Source of the DNA: R-RK-3 sp963834945 | GTDB taxonomy: Bacteria; Pseudomonadota; Alphaproteobacteria; Rhizobiales; Rhodomicrobiaceae | Assembly (NCBI GenBank): GCA_963834945.1 | Contig: CAWIDT010000004.1 | Coordinates: forward strand, 310,001-374,000 | DNA length: 64,000 bases | Direction: 5' to 3' | Shown: positions 8,544 to 19,985 of the stretch, one piece after another | How positions within the stretch are numbered: the stretch's first letter is position 1 | Layout of the letters: the number at the start of each line of letters is the position of its first letter | Position numbers and translations under genes: made by a program | Notes under the pieces: model-generated | Told to the model about the DNA's origin: nothing | Seen by the model: only the letters and a program-made list of their open reading frames with translations | Databases searched by the model: none

Positions 8544-9776
8544 TTAGCTGCGATAGCTGCCGTTGATGTCGATATAGCCGTGTGTCAGGTCGCAGCCCCA
8601 GACGGTGGAGCGGCCTGACCCGCCGACGCCGACATCGGCGCGGATGACGATCTCGGCACCCTTCATATAGGCGCTGGCCTCGGCCTCGCTGTAATCCGGG
8701 CTGCGCTCGCCGTCCTTGGCCAGCAGCAAATCGCCGAACCAGATCGATAGCCGGTCGCGGTCGGCGGCCTCGCCCGCCTTGCCGACCGCCATCACCACCC
8801 GGCCCCAATTGGCGTCCTCGCCCGCGATGGCTGTCTTGACCAGCGGCGAATTGGCGATGGACAGCGCGATGCGCTTAGCCGCCGCATCGGTCTCAGCGCC
8901 TTCGACATGCACCGTGATCAGCTTGGAAATGCCCTCGCCATCCTTGACGACCTGCAAGGCCAGATCGCGCATGAGGTCGCGGAGCGCGTCGGAGAAGCGG
9001 CTGAGCGCCCGATCCTCGGCCCGCTCGATCCACGTACCGCCCCCAGCCACGCCGGTGGCGAAGGCCAGCAGCGTGTCGCTGGTCGAGGTGTCGCTGTCGA
9101 CGGTGATGGCGTTGAAGGTGGTCTCGACATGGCGGCTGAGCAGTGTCTGAAGCGCGGGCGCGGCCACGGGGGCGTCGGTGAAGATGAAGGCGAGCATAGT
9201 CGCCATATCGGGCGCGATCATGCCGGAGCCTTTGGCGATGCCGTTCAGCGTCACCGGCACGCCGCCGATATCTGTTACCCGCGAGGCGAGCTTTGGGAAG
9301 GTGTCGGTGGTCATGATGCTGGTGGCGGCGTCGCTGAAACCGTCCTCGACCGCTTCGGCGGCGAGCCGTTCCAGCACGCTCTCGAATTTGCCCGGCGGGA
9401 TCGGCTCGCCGATGACGCCCGTGGAGGCCAGAAACACCTCATCGGCCCCGCAGCCCGCCGCCTGTGCGGCGAGCGCGGCCGTGGTCTCCACCGTCTCCCG
9501 GCCCTTGAGGCCGGTAAAGGCGTTGGCATTGCCGGAATTGACGACCAGCGCCCGCGCACGTCCATGCGCCAATTGCCGCCTGCACCAATCGACCGGCGCG
9601 GAAGACGTCTTGGATCGCGTCAGCACGCCAGCCGCCTGGGTGCCCTCCGGCATCAGCACCAGCAGCACGTCCTTGCGGTTCCGGTAGCGGATGCCGGCCT
9701 CGGCGGCGGCAAGTTTGACACCGCCAAGAGGTGGAAGACTCGCGAAGGTTTCAGGCGCGAATGGCGAGGGCTTCAC
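8544..9776 (-). CDS. argJ: Bifunctional glutamate N-acetyltransferase / amino-acid acetyltransferase ArgJ
   Basis: A 410-aa ArgJ that transfers acetyl from N-acetylornithine to glutamate in the cyclic arginine pathway. The autoproteolysis and nucleophile site sits in KGSGMIAPDMATMLAFI, where the Thr of MATML becomes the N terminus of the beta chain. AVVNSGNANAF-like and SDTSTSDT blocks are present. I chose GTG 9776 because GGGAAG lies 5-10 bases before it and the protein then begins at the family's usual point (VKPSPFAPETFASLPPLGGV). The open frame itself continues upstream to 9857. It is followed by mutT and preceded by the parvulin gene on the same strand, an arrangement typical of the class. 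Confidence 0.95.
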   Translation of the reverse strand: MKPSPFAPETFASLPPLGGVKLAAAEAGIRYRNRKDVLLVLMPEGTQAAGVLTRSKTSSAPVDWCRRQLAHGRARALVVNSGNANAFTGLKGRETVETTAALAAQAAGCGADEVFLASTGVIGEPIPPGKFESVLERLAAEAVEDGFSDAATSIMTTDTFPKLASRVTDIGGVPVTLNGIAKGSGMIAPDMATMLAFIFTDAPVAAPALQTLLSRHVETTFNAITVDSDTSTSDTLLAFATGVAGGGTWIERAEDRALSRFSDALRDLMRDLALQVVKDGEGISKLITVHVEGAETDAAAKRIALSIANSPLVKTAIAGEDANWGRVVMAVGKAGEAADRDRLSIWFGDLLLAKDGERSPDYSEAEASAYMKGAEIVIRADVGVGGSGRSTVWGCDLTHGYIDINGSYRS

Positions 9777-9795
9777 GAGACTTCCCTTTTTCAGG

Positions 9796-10725
9796 CTACT
9801 TCTTTTCCGCCTCGGGCTGAGCCGGAACCGGATCGGCGGCGCCAGGCTGAGCGGCACCTGCGTCAGGCGCGCCGGGCTGAGCGGCGCCGGTCTGGCCCGC
9901 GGCTTCGGCTTCGATGGCCTTCTTTATATCGGCATCGAGAATTTCGATCTTGGCATTCTTGCGCAGATCCAGAACCGTGGTCTGCAGCTTGTTCTGGATG
10001 AGCGACGCCGTGATCTGATCCTTCACCTCATCGAAGCTCGGAGGCTGGCGGTTACGCTTATCCTCGACCTTGATGATGTGCCAGCCGAATTCGCTATGCA
10101 CCGGGTCGGAGATCTTGCCCTTCTCGAGCGAGAAGGCCACGTCGTCGAACGCCTTTACCATCTGGCCGCGCGAGAAGTAGCCCAGATCGCCGCCACCCTG
10201 GCCACCGCGATCCTGCGAATATTTCTTCGCCATTTCCGCGAAATCGGCCCCGCCGGCAAGTTCCAACGCCACCTTCTTGGCTTCGTCTTCGGTCTTGACC
10301 AGAATATGGCGCGCGCGCACTTCCTCCTGCGCCGGCATGCTTTTCACGCGCTCTTCATATAGCGCCCTGGCTTCGGTCTCGGGGACGGAGTCGCGAATCT
10401 GTTTCTCGAAATAGGCGTCGCGCAGCGCCCGCAAATGATAATATTTCATCCGCTGTTCGAATGAGGCGCCCTGATCAAGCTTCGCCTTTTCGGCGCTCTC
10501 GGCCATCAGATGGGCCTCGATCAGATATTCGGTAAGCACGCGGCGGCGGCTTTCCGCCGGAACGCCGGCAAGCTCCTGGCCGATTTCAGCTTCCGCGAAC
10601 GTCAGCTCGGCTTCGGTTATCGCATGGCCATCGACCTTGGCGACCTCGGTTTCCGGCGCGGCCCATGCCGGCGCGGCAAACAAGGCCGCCGCAAGGAACA
10701 ACGCGGCTGATTGTGTACGTTTCAC
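9796..10725 (-). CDS. Periplasmic peptidyl-prolyl cis-trans isomerase, parvulin (PpiC/SurA-like)
   Basis: A 309-aa secreted parvulin. The signal peptide is residues 1-22 (cleavage after AWA), the N-terminal helical chaperone part is about 25-130, and the PpiC domain is about 131-230 with ARHILVKTEDEAKK, GGDLGYFSRGQMVKAFDDV and SEFGWHIIKVEDK. The tail is low-complexity Ala/Pro/Gly (repeats of AAQPGA). It assists folding of exported proteins. secA is divergent and nearby, and in other alphaproteobacteria a parvulin gene is also next to secA. A moderate promoter may lie in the long shared upstream region. Confidence 0.92.
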   Translation of the reverse strand: MKRTQSAALFLAAALFAAPAWAAPETEVAKVDGHAITEAELTFAEAEIGQELAGVPAESRRRVLTEYLIEAHLMAESAEKAKLDQGASFEQRMKYYHLRALRDAYFEKQIRDSVPETEARALYEERVKSMPAQEEVRARHILVKTEDEAKKVALELAGGADFAEMAKKYSQDRGGQGGGDLGYFSRGQMVKAFDDVAFSLEKGKISDPVHSEFGWHIIKVEDKRNRQPPSFDEVKDQITASLIQNKLQTTVLDLRKNAKIEILDADIKKAIEAEAAGQTGAAQPGAPDAGAAQPGAADPVPAQPEAEKK

Positions 10726-10892
10726 TGGTGATCCCTTTGTCCGTTGATCGCTCTAGGAAAGTTGCTGAGAAATGTGATCTGCATGCGGCAGTCGGTTGGA
10801 AACTTCTTTAGCGCCCCTCCGCGTCCGGCGCAAAGACTTCGTATAGTTAACGCGAATTGGCAGCGAACGGTTTCGGCCGTGAAAGGCACGCG

Positions 10893-10920
10893 TTGACAAG
10901 GATAACGCCCACTCTTATCT
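10893..10920 (+). promoter_or_regulatory. Candidate sigma70-type promoter for secA
   Basis: TTGACA at 10893-10898 is separated by 16 bases from TTATCT at 10915-10920. This is the best match in the 489-bp gap between the parvulin gene and secA. It would leave a leader of about 290 bases before secA. The rest of the gap contains no open frame I would call a gene. Confidence 0.45.
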
Positions 10921-11214
10921 CTGCCCTACGGTTTGCCCGGCCCCGATGCATGGATCCAAGTCGGTGGCGCGAGCCGGAGTTGGGGAGAGTGGACGTATAA
11001 GCAAAAGCTCGGGTGCGGCGGCATCGGCGGGCCAGGGCGCGCGTCAGCGCACTAGCGGAGCGCCACTGCGTCGCGTATTGAATGGACTTCGACGATCATC
11101 GTTCCCGGATCAGCGAATGAGGATCATACGGGCGCCGGTTGTTCCAGGGAACCGGAGTTCGGGCAAAATTCCGCCAGTGCGCGCTGTGGCGTCTGGGCGA
11201 GGTGAGGCATTGCA

Positions 11215-14037
<2,823 letters not shown>

Positions 14038-14089
14038 TCGCGGCCGCGCGGGCCACAGGTTGTTTCCCCAAACGCAAAGGGCGCGGGAT

Positions 14090-14389
14090 TTGTACGGACA
14101 CATCGCCAGGATCACCGCCAAGCCGGGCCAGCGCGAGTCGCTGCTCGCGATCCTTCGCGACGGGACTGTCTCGATGCACGGATGCCTCAGCTATGTAATC
14201 GCCATGGATGATGGCGACGCGGACGCGATCTGGGTGACCGAGATCTGGGAGACGCAGGCCGCCCACACCGCGTCCTTGTCGCTGACGGACGTGAAGCAAG
14301 CGATCGCCAAGGCCATGCCCCTCATCGCCGCCATCAACCCGCGCATCGAGACGACCCCGGTCGGCGGCATCGGTTTGGGGAAACCGTAG
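14090..14389 (+). CDS. Antibiotic biosynthesis monooxygenase (ABM) domain protein, YgiN-like
   Basis: A 99-aa ABM-fold protein starting at TTG (LYGHIARITAKPGQR). The TTG stands where relatives have ATG-TAC. The blocks GCLSYVIAMDDGDADAIW and VTEIWETQAAHTASL are characteristic of small putative quinol or heme-type monooxygenases that work as dimers. It follows secA by about 50 bases on the same strand and could be co-transcribed. The substrate is unknown. Confidence 0.8.
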   Translation: MYGHIARITAKPGQRESLLAILRDGTVSMHGCLSYVIAMDDGDADAIWVTEIWETQAAHTASLSLTDVKQAIAKAMPLIAAINPRIETTPVGGIGLGKP

Positions 14390-14479
14390 GCGAACCGAGT
14401 CAGGGCGTGATCCCCGCAAAAGCTGCCCTGTCGCCTGGCTGAGCCAGCCGTTTTTTGCCCGAACCGAATCCGTCGTGGG

Positions 14480-14606
14480 TTCTGTCGCCCCCCGGGACGA
14501 AGCGTAGCGCAGATCCGGGGTCTAATCCCCTTATCGTCCGGCGCATTGGGCCCGGCTCGGGGCGGCCGGGGCGACAAAGGTCACAACCTAAATCGACCTT
14601 GCTTTA
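14480..14606 (+). repeat. Intergenic repeat family C, copy 2
   Basis: GC-rich repeat with CGGGACGAAGCGTAGCGCAG, ATCCGGGGTCTAATCCCC, GGCCCGGCTCGG and a final CGACCTTGC. It shares the block order with 6314-6432 and, in reverse, 59213-59309. It fills most of the 364-bp gap between the ABM gene and the YgjP gene; I see no gene there. Confidence 0.65.
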
Positions 14607-14671
14607 GACTAGGTGGAAGCATCTTTCGTTGTGGCCCGTTCCAGATCTTTGCCTGGCGCGCGATCGCACGG

Positions 14672-14706
14672 TAAACCGGATTCCACTTTACCTGATCGCG
14701 CTCTAG
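14672..14706 (+). repeat. Partial family B repeat end
   Basis: AAACCGGATTCCACTTTACC followed by TGATCGCGCTCTAG matches the ACCGGTGTCCACTT...GATCGTGCTCTAG end of family B. Only the terminal third is present. Confidence 0.55.
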
Positions 14707-14753
14707 CGATTGTTCTGAAAGGCAGGCGGAGAGAAAGGCTGGCTTGAGCCCGG

Positions 14754-15587
14754 TCAGGATGCGGCGCCGAAACGGTGCAGCTCGGCACCATTATGTTTCA
14801 GCCAAGCGCGCGCCTTGTGCATGTCCGGCATCGTATCGCGAACGAGGCGCCAGAAGCGCGGACCGTGGTTCATCTCCCTGAGATGAGCCACCTCGTGCGC
14901 GGCGACGTAATCAAGCACGAATTGCGGCGCAAAGATCAGCCGCCAGGAATAGGAAATGGTTCCCGTGGTGGAACAGGACCCCCAGCGGGTGCTCTGGTCG
15001 CGCACGCTGATGCGCTTAGGCTCGCAGCCGAGATTGGCGGCGTGAAAATCGGTCCGGCGGGCCAGATCGGCTTTCGCCTCGGCTTTCAGCCAATCAGAGA
15101 GACGGCGCGCGGCGTGCCTATCACCCCCAGAAACGCAAATACGCGGGAGAGCCCGCGTATTGTTCGATGTCCAATCTTTTTGCGTCTGCTGGATTTTACA
15201 AGGGGTGTTGGCGTTCCACTGTTCGACGGGAGTCAGAGCATCCGCTTCCTCGACCCACACGACCCCTTGATATCGGACAGCGCCGATGAAGCATATCTTG
15301 TGAAGCGTACCGCGAAGGGGAACCACCGCACCGTCGTCGAAGGGTACAGGCACGGGGAGGCGGTCGATTTGCCGCTTGAGCCATTCCATGTGCCGGGCAA
15401 GAAAGTCGCCTGCCTCTTCGATGCGCATTTCCTGCGGCAAGGTAAGGATGGCGGCCCGTTCGGTGTGGCTGACCTTGAGCGAGAAGCGGCGGGCGCGGCG
15501 TGATCTGCGCAACTCGACCGGGCAGTCGACTCCGACAAGCGTGAGCTTGAGCGACTTTTCCGGGGTCTGTAGTTGCGTCAGTAGCAT
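14754..15587 (-). CDS. YgjP/SprT-type zinc metallopeptidase with an in-frame insertion
   Basis: A 277-aa protein of the DUF45/YgjP M48-like family. HEVAH is at residues 231-235 with further His at 241 (AHLREMNHGPRFW), and the usual RDQSTRWGSCSTTGTISYSW precedes it. An N-terminal beta-rich half carries LRRSRRARRFSLKVSHTERA. Between VWVEEAD and PRICVSGGDRHAARRL the protein has about 35 residues rich in N, Q, T and K that relatives usually lack. The DNA there contains a perfect 10-bp hairpin (15138-15161). The insertion keeps the frame open. The substrate is unknown; the family is thought to act as a cytoplasmic protease. Confidence 0.88.
   Translation of the reverse strand: MLLTQLQTPEKSLKLTLVGVDCPVELRRSRRARRFSLKVSHTERAAILTLPQEMRIEEAGDFLARHMEWLKRQIDRLPVPVPFDDGAVVPLRGTLHKICFIGAVRYQGVVWVEEADALTPVEQWNANTPCKIQQTQKDWTSNNTRALPRICVSGGDRHAARRLSDWLKAEAKADLARRTDFHAANLGCEPKRISVRDQSTRWGSCSTTGTISYSWRLIFAPQFVLDYVAAHEVAHLREMNHGPRFWRLVRDTMPDMHKARAWLKHNGAELHRFGAAS
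15138..15161. repeat. Perfect 10-bp inverted repeat inside the YgjP gene
   Basis: Arms at 15138-15147 and 15152-15161 (AATACGCGGG / CCCGCGTATT) with an AGAG loop. It lies at the edge of the extra residues in the YgjP protein and encodes NTRALPRI on the coding strand, suggesting an inserted palindromic element. Confidence 0.7.
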
Positions 15588-15720
15588 GCCCTGCGGGTCC
15601 TCAGAACTTTATGCGTTAGAATCGCTTCCCCATCTGGTAAAATTATTAGCATATGGGCGATAACAACGCTGTTGCATATATACGTCAGTTTGGGAATAAA
15701 CCTTGATCGTATCACAAAAT

Positions 15721-15755
15721 CCCCAGCTGCCTATAGGCAAATGTATCATCTGGGG
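15721..15755. promoter_or_regulatory. Nested palindromes in the AT-rich gap before YgjP
   Basis: The 319-bp gap 15588-15906 holds no gene. It is clearly more AT-rich than its surroundings. It contains a perfect 12-bp palindrome, TGCCTATAGGCA (15728-15739), inside an outer pair CCCCAG (15721-15726) and CTGGGG (15750-15755). This looks like an operator or a stable RNA hairpin upstream of the YgjP gene. The protein that might bind is unknown. Confidence 0.4.
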
Positions 15756-15906
15756 ACATCCCTTAAGTGATCATAGTCCAAACATTATAACCATATGTTG
15801 ATGGCAAAAAGGTAAACAGCCGACGGGCCAACGAGTTCGTTGGAACTTCATCGGTGTTGGACCGTCTCGACGGGCGGGCGATGAATGTTTCGCCGATGCG
15901 CTCGCT

Positions 15907-17316
15907 TCAGCCAGCGCGGCTCGCCGGCTTTACGCTCACGGCGCCGGTCATATGAGCATGAGACGAGCGCTTCCGCACCGCAATCGAGGCAGGTTGTGGC
16001 TGCGTTGCAACAGGGGCCGGCGCAATTTCCATCCGCCGAGTGCCGCGCATCTGCATAAGCGCCCGCTTCAACACGCCACTGCCGCGCAAATCATGCAGGC
16101 GCGTGAAGGCCGCAATGGCCGGAACGATTTCAGCGCGAAATCTGGAGCCGTTGAAAATGCCGTAATGGCCGACCTTAGCCTGCAAGAGATGCGTTTTCAT
16201 ATGCGCCGGAAGATTGCGGCACAGCCGATGCGCCGCTTGGGTCTGGCCCATCCCGGTAATGTCGTCGTTCTCCCCCTCCACCGTCATCAGCGCGACGCGC
16301 CGCACCGCGCCCGGATCGATCCGCTCTCCACGGTAAAGCATCTGCCGCGTGGCGAGCGCATGCCTGATGAAAACCTGCTCGACCGTTTGCAGATAATAGT
16401 CCGCGTCCATGTCCATCACCGCGAGATATTCGTCGTAGAACTCCCGGTGCTTTTCGGCGCTGTCGCCGTCGCCTTTGACCAGATGAAAGAACAGCTCGCG
16501 ATGCGCGGTCATATGCCGGTCCAGGTTCATCGACATGAAGCCGGTGAGTTGCAGGAACCCCGGATAGACCTGGCGCCCGTGTCCCGGATACGGCCAGGGC
16601 ACCGTGGTGATCACCTTTTGTCGGAACCAGTCGATGCCTTTCTCGGCGGCAAGCCGGTTGACCGCCGTGGGATTGATGCGGGTGTCGATCGGCCCGCCGA
16701 GCAGGATCATGCTGCGCGGCGCTTCCGGGTCACCGCAAGCCTCCATATGGGACACCGCGGTGAGCACGGGAACCGAGGGCTGGCACACCGCCATCACATG
16801 CACATCGCCCTTGAACAGCCGGATCATCTCGATGACGTAGTCGACATAGTCGTCGAGACCGAAGCCGCCTTGCTCCAGCGGCACCATCCGCGCATCGGTC
16901 CAGTCGGCGATATAGACTTCGTGATGCGGCAGAAGGCCTTCCACGGTGCCGCGCAGCAGGGTGGCGTAGTGGCCGGACAGCGGCGCGATGATCAGAACGC
17001 GTGGCGCCTGGAACACCTCATGATCGGGTAAATCGCGGGTGAACTGAAGCAGGCGGCAGAACGGCCTCTCCCAGATCACCCACTCATGCACCGGCACGCT
17101 GCGCCCGCTAACGATGGTCGAGCTAATGCCGAATTCGGGCTTGGCGTAGCGGCGTGTCGTGCGCTCGACCAGTTCCGCCGCCGCGGCCGTCCCCCGCCCC
17201 ATCGCCGTATGGGACAACGGGTTGAACGGGTTGCTGAAGAGCAATTTCGCCGAACCCGCGATTGCGCGCGCCGGATTGAGCGCAGCTTGGGCGAATTCGT
17301 ACATATGATAGAGCAC
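15907..17316 (-). CDS. phaZ: Intracellular polyhydroxyalkanoate depolymerase
   Basis: A 469-aa intracellular PHB depolymerase that mobilises storage granules. The nucleophile region is VMAVCQPSVPVLTA with Cys178 in place of Ser, as known for the Ralstonia PhaZ1 type. Other family blocks are APLSGHYATLLRGTVEGLLP, ADWTDARMVPLEQGGFGLDD, TVEGENDDITGMGQTQAAHR (acid region) and KVGHYGIFNGSRFR (catalytic His). There is no signal peptide. A basic, Pro/Gln-rich tail of about 45 residues follows the fold. The gene is solitary. A PHB-storing organism is implied. Confidence 0.93.
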   Translation of the reverse strand: MLYHMYEFAQAALNPARAIAGSAKLLFSNPFNPLSHTAMGRGTAAAAELVERTTRRYAKPEFGISSTIVSGRSVPVHEWVIWERPFCRLLQFTRDLPDHEVFQAPRVLIIAPLSGHYATLLRGTVEGLLPHHEVYIADWTDARMVPLEQGGFGLDDYVDYVIEMIRLFKGDVHVMAVCQPSVPVLTAVSHMEACGDPEAPRSMILLGGPIDTRINPTAVNRLAAEKGIDWFRQKVITTVPWPYPGHGRQVYPGFLQLTGFMSMNLDRHMTAHRELFFHLVKGDGDSAEKHREFYDEYLAVMDMDADYYLQTVEQVFIRHALATRQMLYRGERIDPGAVRRVALMTVEGENDDITGMGQTQAAHRLCRNLPAHMKTHLLQAKVGHYGIFNGSRFRAEIVPAIAAFTRLHDLRGSGVLKRALMQMRGTRRMEIAPAPVATQPQPASIAVRKRSSHAHMTGAVSVKPASRAG

Positions 17317-17552
17317 GGCAGCCGTCCCTCGTGAGCCAAATCACGCCGACCCTAGCATGCGTATTTCCCACAGTGGCGGCGTCCGGGTTGCACCCTGACG
17401 GAAATCGGCGTTGCGGTTGCATTGCCCCGCAAAGCTTTTGGGAAAATCGCAAGCTGGAGAAGCGTTCCGGCTGCTTTAAGGTCAGCAGGGCGTGATTGGT
17501 TCCGGCCGGAAATGCCTGTGCATGAGCCTATCTTTTCACCGAGAGATGGAAC

Positions 17553-18146
17553 TTAACCGCCCATCGCTTTCGCGATGCCTTCGGCCAGCTTCTCGCGGGT
17601 GATGCCATAGGCGAAATGCGTCACATATTGCCCTTCCGGGTCCATCAGATACAGGAAGGTGGAGTGGTCCATCACATAGTCGCTGGCGGACGCGGCGTCG
17701 TCGGCTTTGGCATAATAGACGCGGTAAGCGCTGGCGGCCTGCTTGATCTCGTCCGGCGTGCCGGTCAGCCCCACCATCCGGGGGTGAAAATTCTCCACAT
17801 AGCTGGCCATCTTCTGCACGGTATCGCGCTGGGGATCGACGGTTATGAAAATCGGCGTCACTTTGTCCGCCTTAGGCCCGAGCAGGTCCATGGCGTTGGA
17901 CATGAGCTGCAATTCGGCCGGGCAGATATCCGGGCAGGAGGTGTAGCCGAAGGAGACGAGCATATATTTGCCGCGATAGGTCAGGTCGGTTACGGCCTCG
18001 CCCTTCTGATTGGTGAGCACGAAGGGGCCGCCGATCAGGGCCTTGCCGCTCTGCACGATTTCGGGCGCGAAGCTATGGCTGGTGACAGCCAAAACGCCGC
18101 CAAGGCCGAAAGCGACGATGATGATGAGGAGGAGACGTGCTGACAT
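17553..18146 (-). CDS. SCO1/SenC-family copper chaperone
   Basis: A 197-aa membrane-anchored thioredoxin-fold protein. An N-terminal anchor spans about residues 3-24. The copper ligands are C71 and C75 in TSCPDICPAEL and H161 in MDHSTFLYLMD. It delivers copper to the CuA or CuB site of terminal oxidases and has been linked to redox signalling. It lies three genes from regBA. In Rhodobacter the SCO homologue (senC/prrC) sits between regB and regA, so the linkage supports a shared role in respiration or redox control. It heads the downstream end of a cluster with an ABC-2 transporter on the same strand. Confidence 0.93.
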   Translation of the reverse strand: MSARLLLIIIVAFGLGGVLAVTSHSFAPEIVQSGKALIGGPFVLTNQKGEAVTDLTYRGKYMLVSFGYTSCPDICPAELQLMSNAMDLLGPKADKVTPIFITVDPQRDTVQKMASYVENFHPRMVGLTGTPDEIKQAASAYRVYYAKADDAASASDYVMDHSTFLYLMDPEGQYVTHFAYGITREKLAEGIAKAMGG

Positions 18147-18176
18147 GGGAATTCTCCTTGCGGCGGATCAGCCGCT

Positions 18177-19007
18177 TCATTCGCCCAGCTGCATGAGCGA
18201 ACCTTTGACACGCGCCTGCCACAGAAAATAGCGGAACGTCAGATAGGCGGCGGTAAAATACAGCGCGTTGAGGGCAAAGGCTTCGATCATCAGATCGGCT
18301 CGAAATATGTGGTCGATCACCAGCGCCCTGAGCCCTTCGAACACATGCGTGGGCGGCAGCGCCTCGGAAATCGGCTGAAGCCAGCCCGGCAGCGTCGAGA
18401 GAGGATAATAGACGCAGCACAGGGGCAGAAAGAAGAACACCGCCACCCAGGTGAAGGATTCCGCACCTAGACCATAGCGGACGATCACCCCATTCGCCAC
18501 CAGTCCGATCGTCCATCCCGAGAACACCAGATTGGTGAAGAACGCTGCCAGCGGCAGGCCAAGGCTGAACAGATTGAAACCGAAGAACAGATAGGCCAGT
18601 CCGACCACCGGCAGTAGGCTGATGCCCAGCCGCACGAAGCTGATGAGCATGAGCGAAGCGATATATTCATTGGGCCGCAAGGGGCTCATCAGGATGTTGC
18701 CGAGATTGCGCGACCACATCTCCTCCAGAAAGGAGAGCGAAAAGCCGAACTGTCCACGCAGCAGAATGTCCCAGAGCAGCACCGAGCCGATCAGCAGGCC
18801 GGCGGCGTGGGAGAACAGCGAGGTGGAGGCGGCCAGATGCATCTGCAAAAAGCCCCATAGCAGCATCTGCACGAGCGGCCAGTACATCAGCTCGATCATG
18901 CGCGGCACGGAGCCCAGGATCAACACGGCATAGCGGCGCACCATGGCGCGGATGCGGCGCAGCGAGGCACCCAAGCCGTCAGCGCGGAGCACGGTTTCAT
19001 GAAGCAT
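18177..19007 (-). CDS. ABC-2 type transporter permease
   Basis: A 276-aa permease with six hydrophobic segments, roughly at residues 25-50, 60-85, 105-135, 140-165, 175-195 and 235-260. The sequence FGFSLSFLEEMWSRNLGNIL and PLRPNEYIASLM is typical of ABC-2 permeases. It lies 12 bases from the ATPase gene upstream and 30 bases from the SCO gene downstream, so the three form a likely operon. The substrate is not evident. Linkage to SCO and RegBA suggests a role in respiratory-chain biogenesis, which is an inference. Confidence 0.88.
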   Translation of the reverse strand: MLHETVLRADGLGASLRRIRAMVRRYAVLILGSVPRMIELMYWPLVQMLLWGFLQMHLAASTSLFSHAAGLLIGSVLLWDILLRGQFGFSLSFLEEMWSRNLGNILMSPLRPNEYIASLMLISFVRLGISLLPVVGLAYLFFGFNLFSLGLPLAAFFTNLVFSGWTIGLVANGVIVRYGLGAESFTWVAVFFFLPLCCVYYPLSTLPGWLQPISEALPPTHVFEGLRALVIDHIFRADLMIEAFALNALYFTAAYLTFRYFLWQARVKGSLMQLGE

Positions 19008-19019
19008 CGGCTGCGATCC

Positions 19020-19836
19020 TCATTCCGCGATGCCGGCCGGACTGGCGGTCTGGTTCGCGGCGGCAGGGCCGCGCGGCCGGCCCCTGACAATATCGAGGAA
19101 CACCTCTTCGAGATTGGCGCGGCCGAACCGGCGCAGCAGATCGGCGGGGGTTCCGTCCTCGACGATGCTGCCGCGCTCCAGCATCAGCACCCGGTCGGCG
19201 AGGCGCTCCACTTCCTGCATATTGTGCGAGGCGAGCAGGATCGTCGCCCCCCGCCCGCGGCGGTAGTCGAGGAGCTTGGCCCGGATCCAGTCCGCCGTGT
19301 CCGGGTCGAGCGATGCGGTCGGCTCGTCGAGCAGCAGCAGCTCCGGCGCATTGACCAGCGCCTTGGCCAGCGCGGCGCGCGTCTTCTGGCCGGAGGACAA
19401 TTCCCCGGCGGGCCGGTCGAGAAATTCGCCGAGCCGCAGTTCTTCGGCGAGTTCGGCGATGCGGCGCGCCGGATCGACCACGCCGTAAAGATTGGCGAAG
19501 GTGTCCAGGTTCTGGCGCACCGTCAGCCGCATCGGGATGTTAACGTAAGGGCTTTCGAAATTCATCCGGTGCAGCACGGCGTAGCGGTTGCGCGTCATGT
19601 CCTCGCCGAACACCCGTATTTCGCCCGATGTCGGCAGCACCAGGCCGAGCAGCATGGCGATGGTGGTGGTCTTGCCGGCGCCATTGCCGCCCAGCAGCGC
19701 CGTGACGGAGCCGGCCGAAACCGAAAAATTTACCCCGTTGACGCGCCGTGACGTCGCCGTAGCGCTTAACAAGATTGCGCACGGCAATCACCGGAGCCGT
19801 CTGCCCGTTCAAACCGCTTGCGCCATTCTCAGGCAT
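19020..19836 (-). CDS. ABC transporter ATP-binding protein (one frameshift)
   Basis: The protein starts MPENGASGLNGQTAPVIAVR and NLVKRYGDVTA. After one extra base near 19750 it continues VNGVNFSVSAGSVTALLGGN. The catalytic motifs are complete: Walker A GGNGAGKTTT, Q-loop region NFESPYVN, signature LSSGQKTRAALAKAL, Walker B LLLLDEPTASLD and the switch His in LLASHNMQEVE. About 272 aa. It pairs with the ABC-2 permease directly downstream. Removing one base fuses both halves into a normal ATPase, so the gene is probably intact in the genome. Confidence 0.85.
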
Positions 19837-19985
19837 GGATGTTCTGTTTCCCCGCAGGTGGCGCCTTGCTGAAGCCTATGGCATCGCCCAGCACAACACT
19901 CTATGATGTCCCCCGCGTAACATAGTCATCCGGCGGCTTGGCTTGAACCCGCCGCCATGCACAAATCGCCCCGATCCACACAATC

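Noticed and set aside
15952..17031. 359-aa open frame opposite to phaZ
   Set aside because: A shadow of a well-conserved depolymerase; the content is Arg/His-rich with no family signature.
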